From the IMG/VR virus record IMGVR_UViG_3300026518_000030, positions 1 to 36,417 of that record: a stretch of 36,417 nt of DNA; one strand, 5' to 3'. A program made the position numbers and the translations under genes. The notes beneath the pieces are model-generated. The model did not search any database. It worked only from the letters and a program-made list of their open reading frames with translations, and was not told where the DNA came from. The stretch's first letter is position 1; each line of letters opens with the position of its first letter. The DNA is from a virus. Of the stretch, positions 1 through 5,207 are shown in pieces.

Positions 1-138
1 TTCTTTAAGCGCGTTACGTTCGGCTTGCAGGTCGGCGTGTTTCTTCAAAATCGCGTCAATCGTTTGCTTTTGGCTTTCTATAACTTCGCTTAGTGATTTT
101 ATAGTTTCACTTGCGTTATGCGGTTCTAGCATTGTCAT
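1..138 (-). CDS. Coiled-coil small protein, N-terminal fragment (paralogue of 31178-31687)
   Basis: The first 46 codons of a leftward gene that leaves the window at base 1. The start ATG overlaps by one base the TAA of the gene ending at 138. The visible part differs from the first 46 residues of the 169-residue protein at 31178-31687 at one position only (Leu4 here, Pro4 there). That full-length copy is charged and heptad-rich throughout, a likely coiled coil. No function is recognised. Confidence 0.75.
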   Translation of the reverse strand, partial: MTMLEPHNASETIKSLSEVIESQKQTIDAILKKHADLQAERNALKE

Positions 139-338
139 TACTTAATCTCCTTAAGCTTATGTAGGACTGCGTTGTTGCCACGTTGGAAACCTAAAAGTTC
201 TGCGGATTCGAAAACAGAATAATCATCCATCCAAGGTTCGGGTTCTTCGATTTTCTCACCGAAGATTTTTTGTTCTTCTTTCTCCAACTCCCCGCTATAC
301 ACTATGCGGTACATCTTAAGTGCTGCGAGAATGGTTTC
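1..338. repeat. Direct repeat copy A, cut by the left edge
   Basis: These bases match 31550-31887 in the same orientation. The first 127 bases are identical, and only five mismatches occur up to base 338 (at 128, 249, 299, 317 and 330), after which the sequences diverge. The repeat covers the start of a coiled-coil gene and the 3' half of the gene upstream of it. Both copies are leftward, so a two-gene cassette has been duplicated with the structural region between the copies. Confidence 0.95.
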
Positions 339-452
339 CTCGTCCTGCACTGATGGCATGATGTTTTCACTACCGTCTTTGCTTAAGAATGTCATTGTGT
401 AATCTTTATTTGAGACTAAATCCAAAGCTTCCTGCGCTTTATTCTGTGTCAT
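138..452 (-). CDS. Hypothetical acidic phage protein, paralogue of 31687-32019
   Basis: 104 residues, unknown function. The start ATG follows a GGGAGC ribosome site and overlaps the previous gene by four bases (ATGA). The C-terminal 66 residues, from ETILAALKMYR onward, are almost identical to the product of 31687-32019 (two differences). The N-termini share only the MTQNK start and a short helix, so the two copies have a conserved C-terminal module and exchanged N-terminal segments. No enzyme motif or membrane segment is visible. Confidence 0.8.
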   Translation of the reverse strand: MTQNKAQEALDLVSNKDYTMTFLSKDGSENIMPSVQDEETILAALKMYRIVYSGELEKEEQKIFGEKIEEPEPWMDDYSVFESAELLGFQRGNNAVLHKLKEIK

Positions 453-658
453 TGGTTTGCTCCCGCTGGCTCTATGTTACTTAATCCAACCGCAGCACAA
501 TCAATGCGTCCTGCGTATAACGTATCTTGCTTAAGCCCGCTACGGCATTCTGTGCCTAATGCTATTGGCTGACTTTCCTTAATGGCAATCACTGCAAAGG
601 CTAGGCCAAATATAATCAGGGATGTTATAAAGATTAGTGCTTGGTTATGTTCGTTCAT
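449..658 (-). CDS. Small single-pass membrane protein
   Basis: 69 residues with one hydrophobic helix near the N-terminus (about residues 8-26, IFITSLIIFGLAFAVIAI), followed by a short polar tail holding two cysteines. A single inner-membrane anchor or an uncleaved signal is likely. The ATG follows GGTGAG and overlaps the gene before it by four bases; its own stop overlaps the next start by four bases. It belongs to the leftward operon. The family is not recognised. Confidence 0.65.
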   Translation of the reverse strand: MNEHNQALIFITSLIIFGLAFAVIAIKESQPIALGTECRSGLKQDTLYAGRIDCAAVGLSNIEPAGANQ

Positions 659-792
659 AATCTCACCATTTCTAATTTATCAAGAGTGTCTGTTATATCG
701 GTTTTAGCCAGTTTATTGCACATATCACGTATAGAAGTATGCATGACTTGATTAATGCTTTCGCCGTTGAATTGTAGTTTTAATTTAATCAT
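655..792 (-). CDS. Small hypothetical protein, 45 residues
   Basis: A leftward ORF starting MIKLKLQFNG and ending KLEMVRL. It has a good GAGGGC ribosome site six bases or so before the ATG. It overlaps both neighbours by exactly four bases (ATGA), which is the main reason to believe it is real. No domain is recognised; the sequence suggests a short strand followed by a helix. Confidence 0.6.
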   Translation of the reverse strand: MIKLKLQFNGESINQVMHTSIRDMCNKLAKTDITDTLDKLEMVRL

Positions 793-1026
793 TTGCCCTC
801 AACTATATATTTAAATAGGTACGTATTATCCTTGGCAAAATATCCAATCTTTTCTTGGAAACCTATAGCCTTACCAATAGCGATACGTTTCTTTACTAGA
901 TATGCTTTCTCTCTATCAATCTCGCTTGCGTGTGAGATATAAGAGCGAGCTGTAGCATAGTGTAGGCGCTCACCTTTTTTTTAAGTTACGTAGTAATGCG
1001 TAAAAGTGTTTAATTTCTTGTTCCAT
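789..1026 (-). CDS. Small hypothetical protein with an apparent frameshift in an A8 tract
   Basis: First gene of the leftward operon, with an AAGGG ribosome site. From the ATG the frame reads MEQEIKHFYALLRNLKKR and stops. If one A of the eight-A run (T run at 975-982 on the plus strand) is dropped, reading continues for a coherent, charged 78-residue protein ending YIVEGK. Its stop overlaps the next start by four bases, exactly as elsewhere in this operon. This could be a sequencing indel, transcriptional slippage, a +1 shift, or decay. The downstream part is protein-like (KAYLVKKRIAIGKAIGFQEK). Function unknown. Confidence 0.5.
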
Positions 1027-1052
1027 GTGAATTCCCTTCATTCGATATAAAC

Positions 1053-1081
1053 AAACTAATCCATAAAAAAGCCCTAGTCAA
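1053..1081 (-). promoter_or_regulatory. Candidate leftward promoter for the left operon
   Basis: On the minus strand, TTGACT (1081-1076) lies at the edge of the palindromic operator, in the same arrangement as the TTGACA of the promoter at 4250. At 17 bases' spacing the -10 would be TAGTTT (1058-1053), which is a weak match. The -35 and the shared operator are the stronger evidence; the -10 is uncertain. Confidence 0.4.
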
Positions 1082-1103
1082 TAACTTTTTGTTATTTATT
1101 TTG
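1077..1103. promoter_or_regulatory. Operator copy 1: 17-bp palindrome within a 27-bp repeated sequence
   Basis: Bases 1080-1096 form a perfect interrupted palindrome, AATAAC-TTTTT-GTTATT. The surrounding 27 bases recur exactly, inverted, at 4228-4254. Here the site lies between a leftward and a rightward promoter, the usual place for a phage control operator. The binding protein is unknown; the HTH protein at 1162 and the LexA-like protein at 1683 are candidates. Confidence 0.7.
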
Positions 1104-1104
1104 C

Positions 1105-1132
1105 TTGACATTATATATAGTGCCATTACAAT
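1105..1132 (+). promoter_or_regulatory. Rightward early promoter
   Basis: TTGACA (1105-1110) and TACAAT (1127-1132) are separated by 16 bases and lie 30 bases ahead of the first rightward start codon. The palindrome at 1080-1096 ends nine bases upstream of the -35, so a bound regulator would sit next to the polymerase. Confidence 0.75.
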
Positions 1133-1161
1133 AAGTTTATCTATGCCATAAAGGAGAAATA

Positions 1162-1338
1162 ATGGAGTTAAGAGAAATACTGCTTAAACTTGGTGTTGCG
1201 CGTCAAAATGTAAATGTCTACATGAAGCGAAGAATACCAGATTACTTAATAGCTGAGAGCTTCTTTTTTAAGAATAAGAGATTAAAGAAGCGATGGGAAG
1301 AACATAAAGAATGGGTTAAAAGTCAAATTAATGATTAA
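1162..1338 (+). CDS. Small basic protein, probable helix-turn-helix regulator
   Basis: 58 residues starting MELREILLKLGVARQNV. Residues 5-30 (ILLKLGVARQNVNVYMKRRIPDYLI) have the spacing of a helix-turn-helix; the rest is strongly basic and aromatic (KNKRLKKRWEEHKEWVK). The ATG follows AAGGAG at good spacing and is the first after the early promoter and operator, where phages often encode Cro- or excisionase-like DNA-binding proteins. The stop overlaps the resolvase start by eight bases. The family assignment is inference from the motif and position. Confidence 0.6.
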   Translation: MELREILLKLGVARQNVNVYMKRRIPDYLIAESFFFKNKRLKKRWEEHKEWVKSQIND

Positions 1339-1711
1339 AATATATGACGTTTATTTGCCTTTCCCAGTATCAGTAAACACTGCTTATGGTGGTAGAAAAG
1401 GGCAGAAACGATTTAAGAGTAAAGCATATAAAGCATGGTTAGCTGATGCGCCTAAATTAATATTGCCTGAGTGTGGATGTATTACATTCCCTGTAAAGGT
1501 TAGATACACATTTACAATGCCTGATAAGCGTAAAAGAGATTTGAGTAACTATATTAAGATAGTTGAAGATTATTTGGTAAGCGAGTGTGTATTAGAGGAC
1601 GATAATCATACCGTTGTTAATGAGGTTTCAATAAAAACCGATGGTGTTAATCGTGGCAACGGAAAAGTAAGGATAGAGATATATGACACGCAACGAAAAG
1701 AAGGTATATGA
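1331..1711 (+). CDS. rusA: RusA-like Holliday junction resolvase
   Basis: 126 residues, a normal RusA length. RusA dimers cleave Holliday junctions; in phages they resolve recombination or replication intermediates before packaging. The N-terminal PFPVSVNTAY and the signature RDLSNYIKIVEDYL are visible. Acidic residues D70, D80, D90 and D91 and lysine K76 fall in the order of the RusA active site. A basic stretch (PDKRKR, 64-69) precedes the active site. It sits with recombination genes further along (Rad52-like, SSB). Function is inferred from motifs. Confidence 0.85.
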   Translation: MIKIYDVYLPFPVSVNTAYGGRKGQKRFKSKAYKAWLADAPKLILPECGCITFPVKVRYTFTMPDKRKRDLSNYIKIVEDYLVSECVLEDDNHTVVNEVSIKTDGVNRGNGKVRIEIYDTQRKEGI

Positions 1712-1970
1712 CTTTATACGCCGCAACCTAATGAATGACGGTATATGCCCTTCATATGAAGAAATTAAGGATTATTGCGGCTGGAAGTCAAAAAGCAGCG
1801 TTAACCGTGTTGTGTTGCAACTTGAGAAGAAGGGATATGTAACGCTAAAATATGGCGTTGCACGCTCTATCAAGATTAAAGATAACTACGAAGAATTATA
1901 CAAAAGAGCCATGATGTTTATTGTAAGCAAAGGTCAATATGAGGAGTATATGGACTATGATAAAATATAA
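1683..1970 (+). CDS. LexA-type winged-helix DNA-binding protein without protease domain
   Basis: 95 residues. The N-terminal 65 resemble the LexA DNA-binding domain: MTRNEKKVYDFI, then GICPSYEEIKDYCGWKSKSSVNRVVLQLEKKGYV, a winged helix with the recognition helix around KSKSSVNRV. The C-terminal autopeptidase domain of LexA is absent and is replaced by a short helical tail, so it cannot self-cleave in the LexA manner. It overlaps the resolvase gene by 29 bases. It is the best repressor candidate in the window for the palindromic operators, but that pairing is inference. Confidence 0.7.
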   Translation: MTRNEKKVYDFIRRNLMNDGICPSYEEIKDYCGWKSKSSVNRVVLQLEKKGYVTLKYGVARSIKIKDNYEELYKRAMMFIVSKGQYEEYMDYDKI

Positions 1971-2121
1971 AGTATTAGTAGATAATGAGTATGTGAAGAA
2001 GGATATATGGCTACCACGTGTTATGGGAGTTGGTAGATTTGAGCAAGAGCGTATATCACAAGCTAAAGAGTTAGGATTTAGAGATTTTGGTATTAATGGA
2101 ATGACGTTAAAGAAAGCTTAA
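1957..2121 (+). CDS. Small hypothetical protein, 54 residues
   Basis: Starts MIKYKVLVDNEYV. The ATG at 1957 is chosen over an in-frame ATG at 1939 because GAGGAG at 1941-1946 then serves as ribosome site. It overlaps the LexA-like gene by 14 bases and is the last gene before a terminator. The C-terminal part (ISQAKELGFRDFGINGMTLKKA) looks like a small alpha/beta fold. No family is recognised. Confidence 0.55.
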   Translation: MIKYKVLVDNEYVKKDIWLPRVMGVGRFEQERISQAKELGFRDFGINGMTLKKA

Positions 2122-2156
2122 CTATTTTGTGTGAGTATAGTTTTACCCTGTTCCAT

Positions 2157-2184
2157 AGCCCCGCCATAGTGCGGGGTTCTTTTT
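2157..2184 (+). terminator. Rho-independent terminator
   Basis: Perfect six-pair stem CCCCGC (2159-2164) / GCGGGG (2171-2176), loop CATAGT, followed by TTCTTTTT. The stem is the same as in the terminator at 7576-7609. It closes the first rightward early transcript. Confidence 0.85.
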
Positions 2185-2367
2185 GAGTAGTGCTGGCTCG
2201 GCTTGACTTACGCTATAATACATATTTATAGACCAGCTATACTCAGAATGGGTAGTGTATTAACACCGTTGTCGAGATTTCAACGTGATAAGAACCTCTT
2301 GCTACGCGCTAGCTACGTACCCTTAAACCGTACTCAGTAAAAATAACATACCACCATAAAAAACTAC
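2185..2367. other. Non-coding interval with inverted repeats
   Basis: No convincing gene. GAGTA-GT-GCTGG (2185-2196) pairs with CCAGC-TA-TACTC (2233-2244) around TTGACT (2203-2208) and TATAAT (2214-2219). Those two boxes are too close to act together, so each would need another partner. GAGTATAG at 2133-2140 is an exact inverted copy of CTATACTC at 2237-2244. A direct repeat GCTACG occurs at the centre of 2310-2330. The interval may carry regulatory sites; nothing else was identified. Confidence 0.4.
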
Positions 2368-2395
2368 TTGCAATATATAAAAAGGTGTATAGTAT
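2368..2395 (+). promoter_or_regulatory. Candidate promoter for the gene at 2507
   Basis: TTGCAA (2368-2373), 16 bases, TAGTAT (2390-2395). The match to the consensus is moderate. It lies in an AT-rich patch ahead of a structured leader and the next gene, which needs a promoter because a terminator precedes it. Confidence 0.45.
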
Positions 2396-2506
2396 AACAG
2401 GTGCGAGGGCTTATTCTTTACTTAGCGGTTTAGAAGACAGCCTTTCCCCGATCATGGTTGCCCTCCGCCTTATCTTTAACAATCGGGGTTACTGATCGGG
2501 TTAAAC
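2396..2506 (+). promoter_or_regulatory. Structured mRNA leader with alternative pairings near the start codon
   Basis: GCGAGGGC (2403-2410) pairs with GCCCTC-C-GC (2460-2468) through eight pairs and one bulge. Inside its loop, CCCCGAT (2446-2452) is complementary to ATCGGGG (2482-2488) and, over six bases, to ATCGGG (2495-2500). The second copy ends six bases before the ATG of the next gene, where a ribosome site should be. The layout allows a pseudoknot or a switch between two states that cover or free the start. No known riboswitch class is recognised. Confidence 0.45.
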
Positions 2507-2944
2507 ATGACACAATCAAACGATAACAGAACACACATATACCGCATTAGGCGTAAGTCTGATGGGCTTTTCCTTGAGTGGGTTACGCGCATACCATCTT
2601 GTTATGGTGAGTGGGGTCCTACTGGAGTATTTTGGAAGAAGCCAGAGACCATAAGAAAACACTTATTAGAGCTTTGCACTTATCGTATGTATTGCGGCGA
2701 AGAAGGTTATGTTCATGACCGAAATTCGCGCAGATTTGTTAGAAAGCCACCTAAGACACAAGAAAAATTTTTACAGATTTGGCCTGCTGGAACACAATTA
2801 CATACAGTCGCAGTTATATATGATTGGCTGGATAAATACGAAGTTGTTGCGACTGAGATAAGCGTTCACGGGCAAGATACAATGGAAGCGCGTGACTTTG
2901 CATTATTTAAAGAGGATTTAGAAGGTAATTTAGCAAAAGCCTAA
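2507..2944 (+). CDS. Hypothetical phage protein flanked by structured non-coding DNA
   Basis: 145 residues, mixed composition, rich in Tyr, Trp and Arg (IYRIRRKSDGLFLEWV near the N-terminus). No signal peptide, membrane segment or catalytic signature is evident. The second half (KYEVVATEISVHGQDTMEARDF) looks like an alpha/beta domain. It stands alone: a structured leader with a poor ribosome site precedes it and about 380 bases without genes follow, so it appears to be a separate transcription unit. Function unknown. Confidence 0.7.
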   Translation: MTQSNDNRTHIYRIRRKSDGLFLEWVTRIPSCYGEWGPTGVFWKKPETIRKHLLELCTYRMYCGEEGYVHDRNSRRFVRKPPKTQEKFLQIWPAGTQLHTVAVIYDWLDKYEVVATEISVHGQDTMEARDFALFKEDLEGNLAKA

Positions 2945-3324
2945 ACTTATTTGCTCTCCCTCTGCCTAGAGGACAAAATAAAGCGATGCCCTAAAAGGTA
3001 AACTTTATTAGATAAAAATAGGATACTACAGGTCACCTTACCTGCTAGCAGACATAAAACAAGGTTTATCATTCGGGACTAGCCCGACCCGCTTTAGTTG
3101 ATTTGTATTCGTAATAAAAACTAAGCTAAAGCAGAAGCTACGATTTAATTGGTACTAGTTGGTGGAGAGACTGTGACCCACCCCAAGAGCGTATGGCCTA
3201 CGATAACGGCAGTAGTGGATAGAATGATTATAAAAGTTTTTAAAGGATTATTCTTAAGGGAGTAGTCTACCAAGAGAATACGGGCTGAACGCCTATGTTT
3301 AAAATTAATTAGAAAGGAAAAGTT
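2945..3324 (+). ncRNA. ORF-free, hairpin-rich block; candidate structured RNA
   Basis: About 380 bases without a plausible gene in a genome that otherwise overlaps its genes. Successive hairpins can be drawn: CCTCT/AGAGG (near 2960), ATAAAG/CTTTAT (2977-3007), CAGGT/ACCTG (3030-3045), CGGG-ACTAG-CCCG (3074-3086), GCTTTAG/CTAAAGC (3091-3132), GGTGG/CCACC (3161-3182), CTAC/GTAG (3198-3215) and AGAATGAT/ATTATTCT (3221-3254, one G-U pair). It does not match tmRNA, RNase P, 6S or tRNA as far as can be judged by eye. The strand is assumed from the neighbours. Confidence 0.4.
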
Positions 3325-3525
3325 ATGTTACTTAGTAGAGCTAGAAGATGTGCAAATGGGCACGAACCTGAGATTATTGAATGTGATTTATCTAAAGCTT
3401 ATGGAGGCGACAAATACAAGAGGATGTTTCACGTCAGGTGTAAGGATGGTGGGTGTTGCTTTGGTGATTATTATTTTAAAAGAGGTGATGCTGTAATGGA
3501 TTGGAATGATGGAAGGTTATTGTGA
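3325..3525 (+). CDS. Small zinc-ribbon-like protein, similar in layout to Lar restriction-alleviation proteins
   Basis: 66 residues. C9-x3-H13, then HVRCKDGGC (residues 36-44) and a terminal A-V-M-D-WNDGR motif. This follows the pattern of the Lar family, small phage proteins that moderate type I restriction (metal-binding N-terminus, VxCxxC hairpin, AxxxWNxR end). The usual CPFCG start is replaced by CANGH, so the match is imperfect. A good AAGGAAAAG ribosome site precedes the ATG. The metal-binding fold is likelier than the specific role. Confidence 0.5.
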   Translation: MLLSRARRCANGHEPEIIECDLSKAYGGDKYKRMFHVRCKDGGCCFGDYYFKRGDAVMDWNDGRLL

Positions 3526-3878
3526 TGGACTTTGAAGAATATCTAAGGCAAGCCAAAGAGCAGATAAAAAACACAGAGATAGTAAAGTATGAAAAGGTAG
3601 ATAATAGAAAAAAAGTCTATGATGAATGCAATGACTACTATTCTATAGGATGCACAAAGGACGCTTACGAAGGTGAGATTATAAAGCTTAATGGAGAGGA
3701 GTTTAATATCTATTATCAGAAATACGGGAATGGACGTACTGAGTATCAATTTAGGGATAAGCTGGACGCTATGGATTACTGGCTATCAGATAAACCATAT
3801 AGAGTAACGCAAAATTGGATGAAATATATACCACAGTGGTTAAATAAAGGAGATTATAATGACAGCAGTCAACCTTAA
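3525..3878 (+). CDS. Hypothetical phage protein, 117 residues
   Basis: The ATG at 3525 overlaps the previous stop by one base (TGATG) and has GGAAGG eight bases upstream; a GTG at 3522 would add one residue. The protein is polar and rich in Tyr, Asp and Lys (MDFEEYLRQAKEQIKN at the start; KYGNGRTEYQFRDKLDAMDYWL in the middle). No domain is recognised. Translationally coupled to the zinc-ribbon-like gene before it. Confidence 0.65.
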   Translation: MDFEEYLRQAKEQIKNTEIVKYEKVDNRKKVYDECNDYYSIGCTKDAYEGEIIKLNGEEFNIYYQKYGNGRTEYQFRDKLDAMDYWLSDKPYRVTQNWMKYIPQWLNKGDYNDSSQP

Positions 3879-4026
3879 CAAAGAGCTAGTAGAAGAAGCA
3901 AGGAAAGTATCTAAACAGCAAATGCGCTCGATAGCAAAGCAGATAGAATACTGGGCAAAGATAGGAAAGGCGATGGAAGATAACCCTAGTATTAGTTTTA
4001 ATGAGCTAAAGAAACAAGGGGGGTAG
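3859..4026 (+). CDS. ParD-like antitoxin protein
   Basis: 55 residues starting MTAVNLNKELVEEARKVSK. The layout, a short strand, then xLVEEARxxxxxxxRSIAxQIEYWAKIGKAMEDNP, matches the ParD-like family of predicted type II antitoxins (ribbon-helix-helix DNA-binding fold). AAGGAG lies eight bases before the ATG, and the gene overlaps the end of the preceding one. No recognisable ParE or other toxin is adjacent, so it is an orphan antitoxin or a phage regulator of the same fold. Confidence 0.7.
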   Translation: MTAVNLNKELVEEARKVSKQQMRSIAKQIEYWAKIGKAMEDNPSISFNELKKQGG

Positions 4027-4028
4027 GG

Positions 4029-4235
4029 GTGAGAGGATTGGTATGTGACCACATAAAAATACATTCATGGGATAATGCAGGGTGGGTTAATAAAAAAGGA
4101 ATCAAGAGGATTGTTAGTTATACTTTGTTTAACTTTTATGAAGTACCGCTAGGGCGTATGCAGTATAAAATGAAGTTACTATGTTTAAAGAGAAATAACG
4201 CCTTACCAACATGCTATAAAAATAATTCAAAATAA
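4029..4235 (+). CDS. Possible small basic protein, 68 residues
   Basis: GTG start two bases after the antitoxin stop, with a G-rich AGGGGGG stretch just upstream. The product is basic with several Cys and aromatic residues (VCDHIKIHSWDNAGWVNKKG at the N-terminus) and has no recognised domain. It ends at the edge of the second operator. It occupies the toxin position after the antitoxin, but nothing in the sequence resembles a known toxin. Could be a chance ORF. Confidence 0.35.
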   Translation: MRGLVCDHIKIHSWDNAGWVNKKGIKRIVSYTLFNFYEVPLGRMQYKMKLLCLKRNNALPTCYKNNSK

Positions 4236-4254
4236 ATAACAAAAAGTTATTGAC
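4228..4254. promoter_or_regulatory. Operator copy 2: inverted exact copy of 1077-1103
   Basis: 27 bases identical to 1077-1103 in reverse orientation, with the palindrome AATAAC-AAAAA-GTTATT at 4235-4251. It overlaps the -35 of the promoter at 4250 by two bases, so a bound protein would block or recruit polymerase there. Copy 1 has the same relation to the leftward TTGACT. Confidence 0.75.
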
Positions 4255-4278
4255 ATGTTATAAAACCTATCCTATATT
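4250..4278 (+). promoter_or_regulatory. Rightward promoter of the second early operon
   Basis: TTGACA (4250-4255), 17 bases, TATATT (4273-4278): close to a consensus sigma-70 promoter. The start codon of the first gene is at 4312 with AAGGGG before it. The -35 overlaps operator copy 2, so this operon (4312-7575) is probably co-regulated with the leftward operon. Confidence 0.85.
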
Positions 4279-4311
4279 GAGGATAACAAAACAAATGACA
4301 AGGGGAATACA

Positions 4312-4614
4312 ATGTCAGAAGAAACAAAACAAATTATCGAAGCAATAGACCATAACGATGATGCTGGTGAATGTGAGATTATAGCTTCACACTTTGAAGA
4401 TATGATTGAAGATATGAAAGCATTTATGGCTAAGCACCAAAACGCACGCAACGAGCTTTACAATAAAATTGATTATTCAGGCTTAGATATTTTGATCGAA
4501 GATATGATTGAATTGAAAGAAGCAGCGGAAGCACGTCAAGAAGAGCTTGAAAACGAAAATAGCTGGATGGACTACGGTAAATCACAACGCATTGATTACT
4601 ATGGGGGGCTGTAA
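4312..4614 (+). CDS. Hypothetical acidic helical protein, first gene of the second early operon
   Basis: 100 residues, strongly acidic and predicted mostly helical (HFEDMIEDMKAFMAKH; DILIEDMIELKEAAEARQEE). AAGGGG precedes the ATG. First gene after a strong, operator-controlled promoter, so it should be made early and abundantly; acidic early proteins of this size often bind host factors or mimic DNA, but nothing here identifies a target. Its stop overlaps the next start by one base. Confidence 0.7.
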   Translation: MSEETKQIIEAIDHNDDAGECEIIASHFEDMIEDMKAFMAKHQNARNELYNKIDYSGLDILIEDMIELKEAAEARQEELENENSWMDYGKSQRIDYYGGL

Positions 4615-4748
4615 TGGAACTTATAACCTTTCTTTTTATACCATTTCATAACGGCACATTTAACCTTTTTGCTTGCATGTTATGGTTTACGTTTTTTTTC
4701 TGGCTAGCGGGGTTTATAGCAACAAGGGAGTTTTGGAATGATGTTTAA
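4614..4748 (+). CDS. Small hydrophobic membrane protein, 44 residues
   Basis: Starts MELITFLFIPFHNG. Two hydrophobic stretches (residues 2-11 and 18-35, LFACMLWFTFFFWLAGFI) make one or two membrane passes likely. It overlaps the previous stop by one base (TAATG) and the next gene by 11 bases. A G-rich ribosome site lies upstream. Family unknown. Confidence 0.6.
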   Translation: MELITFLFIPFHNGTFNLFACMLWFTFFFWLAGFIATREFWNDV

Positions 4749-4923
4749 ACGCAAAATAAAGCTCACTGAGAGCGATTTAAGAAAGTTACTGTACCAACAG
4801 CACGTCACAACATTAAATGACGTTCACAGGGCTTTAATTTCGAAAGATGCTAAAGAGACAAAAAGCAGACGCTTAACAGCAATAACAGATATAAACACCA
4901 TGATTATGAGGGAATTGATATGA
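4738..4923 (+). CDS. Small basic hypothetical protein
   Basis: 61 residues (60 if the second ATG at 4741 is used), basic and helical: KIKLTESDLRKLLYQQHVTT. AGGGAG lies upstream within the preceding gene. It overlaps the next start by four bases (ATGA). No domain is recognised. Confidence 0.6.
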   Translation: MMFKRKIKLTESDLRKLLYQQHVTTLNDVHRALISKDAKETKSRRLTAITDINTMIMRELI

Positions 4924-5207
4924 CGAAGACTAAACACACACCAGCGCCTTGGGTATTAAAACCAGACCCTGACGCAGATAATAGGTGGGATATGGTTGTG
5001 GTTTCCGATCATAGATATATACAATGTGAAGGGCGCACTTATGAAGAGGCTCAAGCAAACGCACAACTAATAGTCGCCGCGCCTGAATTGCTTGAGGCTT
5101 TGAAGCTTGTAATGAAACACGCTATTTATGATTATGAAACAAACGACGATATTATAAATGCCGCGGCTATCGCAAATGCTGCAATAGCAAAAGCGGAGGG
5201 GAGATAG
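4920..5207 (+). CDS. Conserved-type phage hypothetical protein (HTPAPW / LIVAAPELLEAL motif)
   Basis: 95 residues. It carries HTPAPW near the N-terminus and ANAQLIVAAPELLEALKLV in the middle, a combination seen in many small hypothetical proteins of phages and prophages of Gram-negative bacteria. The function of that group is unknown. It overlaps its upstream neighbour by four bases (ATGA) and abuts the next gene directly. Confidence 0.75.
   Translation: MTKTKHTPAPWVLKPDPDADNRWDMVVVSDHRYIQCEGRTYEEAQANAQLIVAAPELLEALKLVMKHAIYDYETNDDIINAAAIANAAIAKAEGR

Noticed and set aside
1-338. Terminal direct repeat marking a complete circular or DTR genome
   Set aside because: The partner copy is internal (31550-31887), not at the right end, has five mismatches, and diverges afterwards; the two copies lie in distinct paralogous genes.
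2248-2340. 30-codon ORF starting MGSVLTPLSRFQ
   Set aside because: No ribosome site, no overlap with neighbours, and lies among inverted repeats; more likely chance.
2945-3324. Group I or group II intron
   Set aside because: No recognisable intron core or domain V, and the genes on either side do not join into one protein.
1077-4254. Inverted repeats flanking an invertible segment
   Set aside because: 27-bp copies could recombine, but each sits at the same place relative to a -35 box and holds a palindrome, which fits operators better; no invertase gene is present.
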